From: Loripinus fragilis
Taxonomy: Eukaryota > Mollusca > Bivalvia > Lucinida > Lucinidae
NCBI GenBank assembly: GCA_964019695.1
Contig: OZ026519.1
Coordinates: 26,219,213-26,283,212 of the forward strand
Direction of reading: 5' to 3'
Length of the DNA: 64,000 bases
Below the pieces are notes generated by a model. It made no database searches. It saw only the letters and a program-made list of their open reading frames with translations, and had not been told where the DNA came from. Positions within the stretch are counted from its first letter, which is position 1. Each line of letters begins with the position of its first letter. This document shows, piece after piece, positions 22,301 through 29,519 of the stretch. Both the position numbers and the translations under genes were made by a program.

Positions 22301-25300
22301 TAAAGAAAATAATTTTCCAATACGCACTCTTATCTCAGGGATGAGAAAGTTCAGGATTGATCAGGATTTCCTGATTGAGCACTGGCATATGATTTATGAA
22401 ATGTCAGTTGTTTTTGCTGAAATTTATGTTTGAATGAAGTTAAAACTCAATTTTAGATATAAAACAAGCATAAACTGACTGGTTTCTATTGATGTTTTAT
22501 TATTTTAAGCCTTTAATAAGTGATTTAAAAATCGCTTTATCTCCATTTTGGAGTCAACCAACATATTTTCCTGATTGAGAATGGCTGACTGTTCTCATCC
22601 CTGTAATATCTGGAGGCCTGATTCTTTAGGCCTGATCTGGATTTAAACATATTGACACTCTGTTAGATTTGAGTTAACTCTTTGCATGCTAGGTTATTTT
22701 CATGCTTTTGTTGTCGTCTGCTGCATTTTGCCAAAATAAACTTTTTCAAAAAATTATTTCATAAATACTATCACAGTATGAAAAGGTTTGGATCCAGATC
22801 AGGACCGACATTTTGTCGGTCCTGATATTGATCCAAACTTTTTGCAAAGGTTATCAGCAGATGACATAAGTCACTGCGGAATCGCGACAGTTCACCGACA
22901 AGACAATTCACCGACACGCATTTTGAAGAAAGTTCACCGACAGAATTGAAGACAGTTCACCGACAGAATTGAAGACAGTTCATCAACAAATTTTATATTG
23001 TATTTATATGGAATGTCACAATTTGCACAATTTATTGATGTTATAATGAATGAGGGCCTAATATAAAGCTAATTAAATTACCTATTTGCTATTGCAATAT
23101 GATTTTATAAGACATGCATACAACTGCCTATATATAGCGATAATTACATTGTCTGTGCGCAAATACGTCTTATATCACTAACATAAAACTACTATATAAA
23201 AATGAAAAGGTAAGCCTGAACTAATCTGTTTAAATATTCCAAAGGAATGATTTGAATTGCTGGCGAATTTCATCAAAAAGAATGTACGATTGGATATAGG
23301 ATCGCATCAATATAGCTTCATGTAGCTTTCAAATGTCTGTCTATTAATCATTAATCAGACAAACAAAATATCGCTTTCTCAACAAATTATATCAATATAT
23401 CACCTCAAATCATAACTCATCAATATTTCTTCACTATAATCAATTATATTTTCGAGCTATATGTCAATAACGTGATAAAAAGTGTCGATGAACTGTCTTC
23501 AAAAGTGTCGGTGAACTGTCTTCAAATATGTCGGTGAACTGTCTTCAAAATGCGTGTCGGTGAATTGTCTTGTCGGTGAACTGTCTTGTTCCCGTCACTG
23601 CTAGCAAGGTAAGTGTTAAAGATAGCCTGCTGTATTGTGTAGCCAGCTTGTAAGCTAGCTCATACTACCTTATTCAACATAAACATTGCAAATACTCGTA
23701 TTATAAGTGCACACACTGAGCACTTTAATGGATTGTTTACACAACATGTTCATATATATAAACTTATGAATTCATGTCAAGCCAGTAGTGTTATTTCAAT
23801 AATTTCTACTGTCATAACATTTATTGAGATCCCTTAATCTGATTGGTCAAGAAGGGTCATCTGATCGTACTGACCTGCATTTTATTTTTCAATGAACATT
23901 GGTTTGTATTCATAAAGGGCGGGGACATTCATGGCAGATCTTCTTTTGTGATACTCTGCAATGCTTCTATGAAGAGAACTGGACAGTTGGCAAGTACTCT
24001 CAGGTGGAAAAGCAAAGATTAACTTACATACGACACTTAAAGTAACAATGTTTATAGCGATCAGCTGTCTAATGCGATCTTGACACCATCTTGTTTTTTT
24101 AATGTTGTGAGGTCTACGTACGCGTCATAGTGTACGTCATAGTCTAAAGGCGTGAAGCATATTAACCAAAAATGTAATTTTAAGGAAAACATAATTAAAA
24201 AATACTTAAGAGAAAGAATAGCGTAAGAAGTTGTAATTATAAGAATTGAAAGTTATTTATCTGCGTTTCACTGAGGTATGAAATGTCGTTTAAATTACAT
24301 CTATTTTTAGCATGAAAACCTTAGGGTTTTCATGCAAATTAGATGTAATTTTCCTGACATTTCATACCTCAGTGAAAGGCAGAAAAATATCTTATAATTT
24401 TTAAATAAAAATGTAGATCCTGATCTGACAGCTGGCTTAATCAGCAGAAGCCATCTGAATTGTATCTACCAGGGTTAACCCAGCTTGCACAGGCTTGAAA
24501 AGTACTTGAATGTAGAGGGATTTCTAGAAAAATCCTTGAAAATTAAATCTGCCTTGAAAAGTACTGGAAAATCACTCTTAGTCTTTCAAAAGTCCTTGAT
24601 TTTTGCTATTTTTGTAGGATTTAACACTGTTAATGGAGACCTAAATCAGTACATGTATCAAATTGCTGAGCCTTTATTTGATGCAGCATATATGCTGCTT
24701 CAAATAAAGGCACAACAATTTTATTCTAATTCTTATACTAAGCTCCAATATCTTGGTCTAACATTTCGAAAGTAAAATTTTATGGTGTACATCAATATTT
24801 TTAAAACATTTGTAGTCCTTGAATATGGCAAGAGTCTTTAAAAAGTCATTGAAAAGTTCTTGAAATATACACAACCTTGCCTATATGAGCTCTTTGTCTA
24901 CACAGTTTTGTGTGCATTGAACTTATTCAGTCACATTTGGTACAATTAACCCTTTATAGGCCTATTTATAGATTCTTCCTCCTCAGCAGGGATCAAGCTA
25001 GGAGGCGACTAAGGCCAAATAGTCGCCCTAGGGGCCGAAATTTTGCCCTAAATGGGACCCAGGGAGAAATGGGAGTCTCCCTAAAAAAAAGTTTTTTTTT
25101 TTTTTTTTTTTAGGCAGACTCATTTTCATTCTGTCACCACACAAATGCAAGCTGTGGTGACATTATCAGACAATCTACTATCACTGCATTGTGTTTCTCC
25201 TTCCATTAAATGGCAATAGTATGTGTAATGGCTAATTTGCTTCTAAATTGACAGAAAATGCCATAATTTTGTGCTATAACTTCTCCCTATCTGACTGTCA

Positions 25301-25775
25301 CTTTTCCCTAATTTTCCTGCAGGGAGAAGTCACTTCTCCCTAAAATTCTGGGTCAGCTTGGTCCCTGCTCCTGGTCTGATACAATAAACTTTGGATTGTC
25401 CATTGTATATATATCAAGAAAGAAATACAGATTTTATTCGGAAATTACAACCTGTGACCCACAGGTTGTAATTTCCGAATAAAATCTGTATTTAAGATCA
25501 TTTTTGTCCTAGCAAATAGTGTATACCCTGATGAAATGCTGCAGTATATGGCATTTCATCTGGGTCTTCACTGTTTGTCAAAGTACACATTAAGGAGTCA
25601 CTAGTATACATTTAGGGTTAGTTCATTGGCTTACTCTCTTTCAGCTTTAGATGTTCTTGACAAGTGGGGTGACTCGGGTCCACTACAACCGAAACATCTC
25701 CGAGAGGCTGTGAGAAGACTTAGACAAAGAAACCTTATGACCTGTACAAAGACTAAAAAAGTTCTATTGTCATGA
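10109..25775 (+). CDS. TAF11: TFIID subunit TAF11, spliced, four coding exons
   Basis: Join of 10109-10398, 17175-17262, 20264-20360 and 25645-25775: 606 coding bases, 201 residues plus stop, close to the roughly 211 residues of the human protein. TAF11 pairs with TAF13 through a histone fold inside TFIID, which positions RNA polymerase II at promoters. The sequence shows a Ser/Lys-rich acidic-basic N-terminus with a KKRK cluster, then the family hallmark [18 protein letters not shown], then SVSP-type [20 protein letters not shown] and [13 protein letters not shown], all in histone-fold order. Splice phases (2, 0, 1) are mutually consistent, with GT donors and pyrimidine-AG acceptors. All introns are rich in transposons. 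The last 12 codons lie in a minisatellite unit. Identification rests on remembered family motifs, which are very strong here. Confidence 0.93.
10575..11528. mobile_element. Fold-back element in TAF11 intron 1
   Basis: Two ~135-bp blocks (10575-10710 and 11393-11528) are near-perfect inverted copies of each other. Each block is also a hairpin on its own, running from GGCTACAGGTACGGGCC to GGCCCGTACCTGTAGCC with three reiterations of a GGTACGGgCCCGTA(T/C)C-(T/C)CTAG palindromic core. The ~680-bp interior has no convincing ORF. The organisation resembles Foldback-type or inverted-repeat-rich non-autonomous DNA elements. Confidence 0.75.
11543..12193. mobile_element. Inverted-repeat element, copy 1 (651 bp)
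   Basis: The ends GACCTATATAAGAGTGACTA and TAGTCACTCTAATATAGGTC form a ~21-bp terminal inverted repeat. The body recurs as a direct copy at 15348-16033. No protein-coding frame spans it. Confidence 0.75.
12378..14700 (+). repeat. 2.3-kb element with ~177/160-bp alternating tandem units
   Basis: Opens with GCTCACCAGAGCC...GGCTCAGGGTGAGC and a CGTCCGTGCGTCCGTCC stretch, features common to internally repetitive bivalve elements. The repeat landmark GTGACCACTCTAG recurs near 12642, 12819, 12980, 13156, 13318, 13494, 13654, 13831, 13998, 14171 and 14331. Spacings alternate between about 177 and 160 bp for most of the array, so the basic unit is a dimer of about 337 bp. It ends with CCATGGTGAGCCATCG and GGGCTACTTG. 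It lies inside TAF11 intron 1. Confidence 0.8.
14701..15347. other. TAF11 intron 1, unremarkable stretch
   Basis: Nothing recognisable beyond AT-rich intronic sequence. Confidence 0.5.
15348..16033. mobile_element. Inverted-repeat element, copy 2
   Basis: A diverged direct copy of 11543-12193, colinear from the ATGAAATACCAATA block to the CACTCTAATATAG end. Shared landmarks include CATCTTACACAGGTAAATGA, GACACAGACATAGCC, GAAAGAGGTATTGTTGAAGC and CATTGCAGAAACATAGCATTT. The left terminus is degraded. Confidence 0.75.
16077..16375 (+). mobile_element. tRNA-derived SINE fragment
   Basis: TAGCACGTCTGACTGCAGATC followed by GAGTTCGATTCC is a pol III B box with the tRNA anticodon-arm region before it. 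The A box is degraded. The tail ends in CAAAACCAAACCAAACCC, an A-rich SINE-type 3' end. Not a functional tRNA gene: no acceptor stem can be formed. Confidence 0.55.
16497..16690 (+). repeat. Direct repeat left of MITE copy B
   Basis: TTTCTGGTCA-type start, then ACACTAGTTGCCTGCCAAAA, GAAGCAGTCTGATCAGGGTTC and CTGTTTGCTATTCTG. It recurs at 16924-17105 on the other side of MITE copy B and, inverted, at 17565-17670. The piece at 16420-16500 (AGTGCAGACCCTGATGAGAT) belongs to a small palindromic family also seen at 25507, 32525 and 36655. Confidence 0.6.
16694..16927 (+). mobile_element. MITE family 1, copy B
   Basis: Same orientation as copy A, with both inverted ends, TGTGCGACCAGCAAAGGCTC and the CTAAGCTTAA landmark. 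It is bracketed by the direct repeats 16497-16690 and 16924-17105. Confidence 0.8.
16924..17105 (+). repeat. Direct repeat right of MITE copy B
   Basis: Diverged direct copy of 16497-16690, ending about 70 bp before TAF11 exon 2. Confidence 0.6.
17175..17262 (+). CDS. TAF11: TAF11 exon 2
   Basis: 88 bp between a TTTCTGTTTCAG acceptor (AG at 17173-17174) and the donor GG|GTAGGAGT at 17263. It completes the split Gln codon and adds 29 residues, [19 protein letters not shown] then [10 protein letters not shown]. This is the most conserved linker and first helix of the TAF11 histone fold. Phase 2 in, phase 0 out. Confidence 0.93.
17275..17470 (+). repeat. Dispersed repeat shared with 48015-48235
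   Basis: Colinear match beginning ACGCAATAAAACCTGTC(C/T)TC(G/A)GGGTTTC and continuing through AATAGGTGAATA(A)CAAAGGC(A/G)CTGATCAGACTG to CCCCGATG. It starts about 12 bp after the TAF11 exon 2 donor. Confidence 0.65.
17565..17670 (-). repeat. Inverted third copy of the 16497 repeat
   Basis: Reverse complement reads CTAATTCCTGCCAAAA..., GATCAGACTGCTTCTGATCA and TTGTTTGC, matching the core of 16545-16660. Confidence 0.5.
18018..18203 (+). mobile_element. MITE family 3 (palindromic core), copy 1
   Basis: The centre is a near-perfect hairpin, GGGTGCTCAAAAGAACGGTC with its complement around TCTCATTGAGA. It is flanked by TTAGATAAAC...TTTCTTACCC and GAGAATTAAG...CACTCTTAACT. Other copies: 21738-21922, 22157-22341 and partial 47663-47800. 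Intronic in TAF11. Confidence 0.75.
18478..20170 (+). mobile_element. Second copy of the 3956-4769 family, split by an insertion
   Basis: 18478-18932 matches 3966-4432 (CACCACCTTGGAACGGTCAG, AGACACATAGATGTTTGGTT and others). The match resumes at 20115-20170 (GTGGGCC..., GCATCAGGC, CTACCATCTCAT), corresponding to 4434-4490. The right terminus of the family is absent, so the copy is truncated. Confidence 0.8.
18935..20112. mobile_element. TA-targeted element nested in a repeat
   Basis: The ends CTGCCGATGGAATTCGACCG and, inverted at the right, CTGCCGTTGGAACACGACCG form a ~27-bp terminal inverted repeat flanked by TA on both sides (18933-18934 and 20113-20114). Removing the element and one TA gives CCAACAGGTA + AGCCC, colinear with the uninterrupted sister copy (CCAACAGGTAAATTCC near 4420). 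Length 1,178 bp, no recognisable transposase, hence non-autonomous. TA duplication fits the Tc1/mariner superfamily. Confidence 0.8.
20264..20360 (+). CDS. TAF11: TAF11 exon 3
   Basis: 97 bp behind the acceptor TTTTCTCTGTTTCAG (AG at 20262-20263), ending G|GTATAC at 20361. It encodes [13 protein letters not shown] then [19 protein letters not shown], the central helix of the TAF11 histone fold and the family's most recognisable stretch. Phase 0 in, phase 1 out. The reading frame stays open for a few residues past the donor, but that extension is not TAF11-like. Confidence 0.93.
20685..21680 (+). repeat. Degenerate ~158-bp tandem repeat
   Basis: The landmark TATGCTC(C/T)GGACAAAAT recurs near 20833, 20992, 21439 and 21597, with GGGCAATAACTCC and GCAAAAGAGAGTTA between. 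A non-repeat stretch (21115-21325) interrupts it. It ends at a GCTCTCCGATCGGGGAGCATAAAAA hairpin region. Lies in TAF11 intron 3. Confidence 0.65.
21738..21922 (+). mobile_element. MITE family 3, copy 2
   Basis: Central hairpin GGGTGCTCAAAAGAACTGTC / GACGGTTCTTTTGAGTACCC, with the same flanks as the copy at 18018. Confidence 0.75.
22157..22341 (+). mobile_element. MITE family 3, copy 3
   Basis: Central hairpin GGGTGCTCCAAGAACCGTCT / AGACGGTTCTTTTTGAGTAC. It lies only about 235 bp from copy 2. Confidence 0.75.
22678..22868 (+). repeat. Dispersed short element, family 2, copy 1
   Basis: TTTGCATGCT...TTTTGTCGTCTGC start, then GATCCAGATCAGGACCGACA with an inverted counterpart, ending TGCAAAGGTTATCAGCAGAT. 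Colinear copies lie at 32740-32880, 34715-34885 and 62870-63033. The 716-bp element begins directly behind it. Confidence 0.65.
22878..23593. mobile_element. 716-bp element with repeat-array ends and 8-bp target duplication
   Basis: Both ends consist of 4-5 reiterations of (A)CAGTTCACCGACA spaced by GAAGA-type linkers. Left 22886-22985 and right 23478-23587 are inverted copies. GTCACTGC stands directly outside on both sides (22870-22877 and 23594-23601). An 8-bp duplication is what hAT and a few other superfamilies produce. No transposase ORF is present. Lies in TAF11 intron 3. Confidence 0.8.
23602..24234. other. TAF11 intron 3, unremarkable stretch
   Basis: No feature recognised. Confidence 0.5.
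24235..24402. repeat. ~165-bp palindromic MITE-like hairpin
   Basis: The arms run from AATTATAAG and CTGCGTTTCACTGAGGTATG to their complements (CATACCTCAGTGAAAGGCAG and CTTATAATT). The centre is AAAACCTTAGGGTTTT near 24316-24330. Confidence 0.75.
24485..24885. repeat. Possible inverted-repeat element
   Basis: CACAGGCTTGAAAAGTACTTGAA at the left and TTGAAAAGTTCTTGAAAT...CACAACCTTGCC at the right share degenerate motifs. In the middle is a ~20-bp hairpin (GCCTTTATTTGATGCAGCAT with its complement, 24671-24712). Weakly supported. Confidence 0.35.
24987..25367. mobile_element. Small hAT-like non-autonomous element
   Basis: The termini CAGGGATCAAGCT and AGCTTGGTCCCTG are inverted. Further inside, GGGAGAAATGGGAGTCTCCC and CAGGGAGAAGTCACTTCTCC also pair. 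Outer flanks CTCCTCAG and CTCCTGGT agree in the first five of eight positions, a weak hint of an 8-bp duplication. A T run of about 20 bases sits at 25091-25112. Confidence 0.5.
25423..25493. repeat. Perfect 34-bp-arm palindrome
   Basis: AAATACAGATTTTATTCGGA... to CAACCTGTG pairs without mismatch with its complement across a 3-base ACC loop. Lies 150 bp before TAF11 exon 4. Confidence 0.9.
25507..25600. repeat. Small palindromic repeat (family 5)
   Basis: GCAAATAGTGTATACCCTGA...GATGAAATGC, then GCATTTCATCTGGGTC, then CACTGTTTGTC. Similar copies lie at 16420-16500, 32525-32605 and 36655-36725. Confidence 0.5.
25645..25775 (+). CDS. TAF11: TAF11 exon 4 (C-terminus and stop)
   Basis: Behind the acceptor CTCTCTTTCAG (AG at 25643-25644), phase 1 in. 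Encodes (A)[25 protein letters not shown] then [17 protein letters not shown] and TGA at 25773-25775. WG, LQPKH and REAVRRL are family hallmarks. The distance from REAVRRL to the stop equals that of human TAF11, and the KK near the end aligns, so the stop is probably genuine. The codons from ATGACC onward match the minisatellite unit that follows. Confidence 0.92.
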
Positions 25776-26140
25776 GACATCTCAAAAGACCAGTAAAAGA
25801 CAAAAAGTTCTATTGTCATGAGACATCTCAAATGACCAGTACAAAGTCCAAACAAGTTCTATTGTCATGAGGCATCTCAGATAAACCAGTGCAAGACTAA
25901 AGAAGTTCTATTGTCATAAGACATCTCAAATGACCAGTACAAAGACTAAAAAAATATCTATAGTCATGAGACATCTAAAATGACCAGTACAAAGACTAAA
26001 AGGTTCTATTGCCATTAGAAATATCAAATGTCCAGTACAAAGATTAAAATGTTCTATTGTCCTGAGACATCTCAAATGACGAGTACAAAGACTGAATAAG
26101 TTTTAAAAGCTAAAAACGTTTTATTGTCATGAGACATTTC
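25737..26140 (+). repeat. 47-48-bp minisatellite starting inside TAF11
   Basis: About eight diverged units of ATGACCAGTACAAAGACTAA + (A)AGTTCTATTGTCATGAGACA + TCTCAA. The first unit begins at 25738 within the coding sequence and contains the stop codon. The other units would lie in the 3' UTR. The last unit is disrupted by an extra TTTTAAAAGCTAAAAACG. No clear poly(A) signal was found directly behind. Confidence 0.85.
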
Positions 26141-26149
26141 ATTACTCTT

Positions 26150-26520
26150 GGCAAATGATTCCTACCCTTGATAAGAGGGAAACCCAAATCACCATTTGGG
26201 TCAGTCAACTTACCATACATTTACTAGAAAACATGTTAATTTGCATTTGTGATACTGACATGACTTTTTCAAGCAGATATCTCTTTTGCTGAGCACATAA
26301 GCTGTACCAGCCAAAACTGATATTGCATTTAGATAAAGGGTTTATTGCTTTATGTGATAATGGGTGGCTTGAGTGATACAGCTTTTTTTGGCCTGGACAG
26401 CAAAGCAATATCATCACATTCAGAGCATTTGGTCATCACATGTTTTTAGTGTCCACTGTTGTCTGTTAAGTTAGATTTGTGCTCATCCTTCTGCATGTTT
26501 TCCACAGCTCTCAGTTCAAT
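26150..26520. other. Downstream of TAF11, nothing recognised
   Basis: Possibly 3' UTR followed by intergenic sequence. Confidence 0.4.
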
Positions 26521-26776
26521 ATGAGCCGTGAAATGTGATTTTCAACAATGTGGCATTTTGACAAGTGTAGACCAGATGAGCCTGTGCAGCCCCTCATTAA
26601 GCTTAGAAACTCCAAATATAGAAACTCAAAATAATGTTCAGTCAGTAGCTTAACAGTCATAGAATATCCAAGCGATTAGCAAAGGCTCTGATCAGTCTAC
26701 GCCAATGTGCAGGCCGGTCTGAGCCTTTGCTGGTGGCATATACCACATTGTTGGAAATCTCATGTCACGGCTCATA
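26521..26776 (-). mobile_element. MITE family 1, copy D
   Basis: Opposite orientation to copies A-C: starts ATGAGCCGTGAAATGTGATT, ends ATCTCATGTCACGGCTCAT, flanked by AT-rich sequence. Confidence 0.8.
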
Positions 26777-26988
26777 TAGAAAGTGAAGGCATGAAATTTA
26801 GATGGGCTCCTTGTTTGATTACAAGCTATACATAAAATAAATAATTTGGAGGATATAGGATAAGAACAAAGTTTAACTTGTTAGAAAAAAATGTATGAAA
26901 AATAAATCATTTCAAGCCTGGACCCATATCAGCCTTTGGGCAGGTATGTGTTTGTCGGGTTGATAAAGGATTTGGTATGAAAATTTAT

Positions 26989-27792
26989 ATATACTCAACT
27001 ACAAAAGAAACCCATCAGTCACTTTTTAGGGGCATTTATGGCAAATAATTAAGACATGAAAATCTATTTTATACCATATTCTTTAGCAATCAATTATGCA
27101 TCAAATTATTGAAAAATGTAACAGTTTTTCTTAAACCCGTTCATGCTGTACGCCAGTGTATAGACAAGGGGTCATTTCTAAAAATGACAGGTTTCAGGCA
27201 ATTGGTTTTAAATCGAGTTCTAGCCTAAATCAGTTCAATTCTTCCAATTACCAGTATGTCCCTCTCTGACGAGGCAATCAAGTGTGTGTAGAGCCAAAGC
27301 AAACGGTGTAAGTTTAGTAAGCCCGGATCTCATTACGATAGAGCAGTTGTTGGATGAGTTCTGGCGATGCATCCGGGATCGTTCAGTGCAACCTAGGAAT
27401 CTTTGACAGCTTCAGGTTGCTCTCCATTAAGAATGAGCGGTGATTCCCAAGAACATTGTGTGACATCACATGCTTTTGGTTAGACCTCGTTATGAGGAAG
27501 TTATTGCTGCAGGAGAGGGTCATGTCCGTTTTTGGACTCAAGCGAACTGATTTAGACGAGAACGAGATGTTCATTCTCCAGTGAAAAACTTGTCATTTTT
27601 AAAAATGACCCCTTGTCTAAACAATGGCAAACAGCATGAACAGATTTAAGTAAAACTGTTACATTATTCAATAAAATGATGCAGAACTGAATGCTACAGA
27701 ATATGGTATAAATATATTTTCATTTCTTAATTCTGATTTCCATAGTTGGCCCGAGAAGTGACTGATGGGTTTCTTTTGTATTTGAGTATATA
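26989..27792 (+). mobile_element. Tc1/mariner-like element with ~200-bp inverted repeats
   Basis: The left arm (26989-27190) and right arm (27590-27792) are inverted copies: ACAAAAGAAACCCATCAGTC, then ATTTTATACCATATTCT, GTAACAGTTTTTCTTAAA and CAAGGGGTCATTT at matching places. The interior holds a transposase relic. The right arm abuts MITE copy C without spacer. Confidence 0.8.
27340..27530 (+). pseudogene. Degenerate Tc1-type transposase C-terminus
   Basis: From GAGCAGTTGTTGGATGAG the frame reads EQLLDEFWRCIRDRSVQPRN, then after a stop QLQVALH, then VIPKNIV, then a stop and RPRYEEVIAAGEGHVRFW. This order (W-x-R-x-R ... QP-x-N-L ... I-P-x-N-I ... R-R-x-x-x-V-I-x-A-x-G-G-H) is that of the Tc1-family transposase C-terminus. 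There are four in-frame stops, each one transition away from a sense codon (CGA, CAA or TGG). Non-functional. The catalytic core is missing from the remnant. Confidence 0.65.
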
Positions 27793-28240
27793 AGCTGCAA
27801 CATGAGATTTCCAACAATGTGGTATGTGCGACCAGCAAAGGCTCAGACCTGCCTGCACATACATGCAGTCTGATCAGAGCCTTTGCTAGTCGCTTGAATA
27901 TTATATGACGGTTAAGCTACTGACCGAACATCAATTGGAGCTTCTAAGCTTAAAAGGAGGCGACACAGACTTGTCTGAGTCTACACTTGTCAAAATGCCA
28001 CATTGTTGGAAATTAGGAAGCGCAGTGGCTCAGTGGTAGAGTGCTTGACTCGAGACTGAGGGCCACAGGTTCGAGCCTCAGTGGCATCACTGCTTTGTGT
28101 CCTTGAGCAAGACACATTAATCCTAGCTTAGTACTGGTTCAACCTAGGAAGACCGTCCTTTTGTAACTGAAAGATTGTTGATTTGATGTAAAGAATCAAA
28201 TCAAGCAAACAAACATTGTTGGAACTCACATGTTGCGGCT
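27793..28240 (+). mobile_element. MITE family 1, copy C, interrupted by a SINE
   Basis: Left end GCTGCAACATGAGATTTCC, right end ACTCACATGTTGCGGCTCC. The right inverted repeat is split by the SINE at 28012-28212. Confidence 0.85.
28012..28212 (+). mobile_element. tRNA-derived SINE with 12-bp target duplication
   Basis: The head carries an A box (TGGCTCAGTGG, 28032-28042) and a B box (GGTTCGAGCC, about 28068-28077). The body has TGTCCTTGAGCAAGACACA, resembling the conserved central SINE domain known from many invertebrates (Nin/V type, from memory), and the 3' end is a GTAAAGAATCAAATCAAGCA-type tail. ACATTGTTGGAA stands on both sides (28000-28011 and 28213-28224). A second, older copy lies inverted at 49083-49200. 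Not a functional tRNA gene. Confidence 0.85.
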
Positions 28241-28577
28241 CCTATCATATTCTCTATTTATTCTATATGCATGATGTCACACTTTACAACTTTGTAAATA
28301 AATGCGATCTCTGTAAAGTTTGACACAGTAAAGAAAGGATGATCCATTGTATATATTGAAAGTCACAAACATGTGTAATGGAATCACTACTTCCTGTTTA
28401 CACACATTCAGAGCAGTATCATAAATCATTGATAATTTTTGAAATTCATATGTTTCAGTTTAATATTGAGGCAAGGGCATGATATAAATAAATTTGTGTT
28501 GACTGGGCCGATGTTTAATATTCATTTATAATATTTAACCCTTTAAGCACTTATAATAACTACAGTAGACTACATAT

Positions 28578-29475
28578 TTATACCCCCCGCAAACTTTGTT
28601 TGTGGAGGGTATACTGTTTTCACGTTGTCAGTGTGTGCGTCCGTCCGTAACGTTTTGTTTCCTTAATATCTTGAAGAGTCATTGATGGATTTTCATCAAA
28701 CCTTGCAAACATGTTCATATATACAAGACAAAATACTTAAGACAAAAAAGTAAGGGCTAGGGGCCAATTCTATTAGAGTTATTTCCCTTTGTAGTTCTAT
28801 ATGGCTTTTTGTATAGGGTTTTATGCTTATGCTATTATAGTCCATATAAGAGCCGATCAAATCCTACCACAGCTTTTGATGGAACAATTTGATACTTTTC
28901 CTATACAATGTAGACACATTGAACATATGCATGAAGGAGTTTGGTTTAGAAAAAATAATTTTTGACAAAATGACAGCTGTAAGAACTTAGACAATTTTTC
29001 CCTAATAAGGTGTTTATATTATGCATAGACGGTGCCATCATGGGCAGATCAACTCCTGCCACAGCTTTTAATGAAGCAATTTGATACTTTGCCTAATACA
29101 ATAAAGACACATTGAACATATGCATGAAGGAGTCTGGTTGAAATTTTTTTTTTTGACAAAATGACAGCTATGAGAACTTAGACAATTATTCCCTTATATT
29201 GCTTTTGTATATGCATGGATATTGCCTTCTTGGGCTGATCAACTCCTACCACAGCAATTTGATGGAGCAATTTGATACTTTGCCGATACAATGTAGACGC
29301 ATTGAACATATGCGTGAAGGAGTTTTGTTTGAAAAAAATAATTTTTGTTTGCACAGATTCTACTGAAAGCTTCTTTTCAAAACTAAGGTCTGCTGGTTTG
29401 AATTATAACTTACCAATTTTTTTCACTGACTCTTACTGTGCGGGGGGTATCTAATAAGCATTGCTTATTGACTTT
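28578..29475 (+). mobile_element. Element with three 191-bp units
   Basis: Opens with TATACCCCCCGCAAACTTTG / TTTGTGGAGGGTATACTG and GTGCGTCCGTCCG, ends GTGCGGGGGGTATCTAATAAG. Inside, GATCAACTCCTACCACAGC recurs at 28856, 29047 and 29238, each 191 bp apart, with GAACATATGCATGAAGGAGT in each unit. Non-coding. Confidence 0.75.
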
Positions 29476-29519
29476 TTTCATTTGTTCTGTTATACAGATC
29501 TTAGACAGACAATTTTTAA

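Noticed and set aside
28024..28090. tRNA gene
   Set aside because: A and B boxes are present, but the segment is the head of a SINE with target duplication and cannot form a proper acceptor stem.
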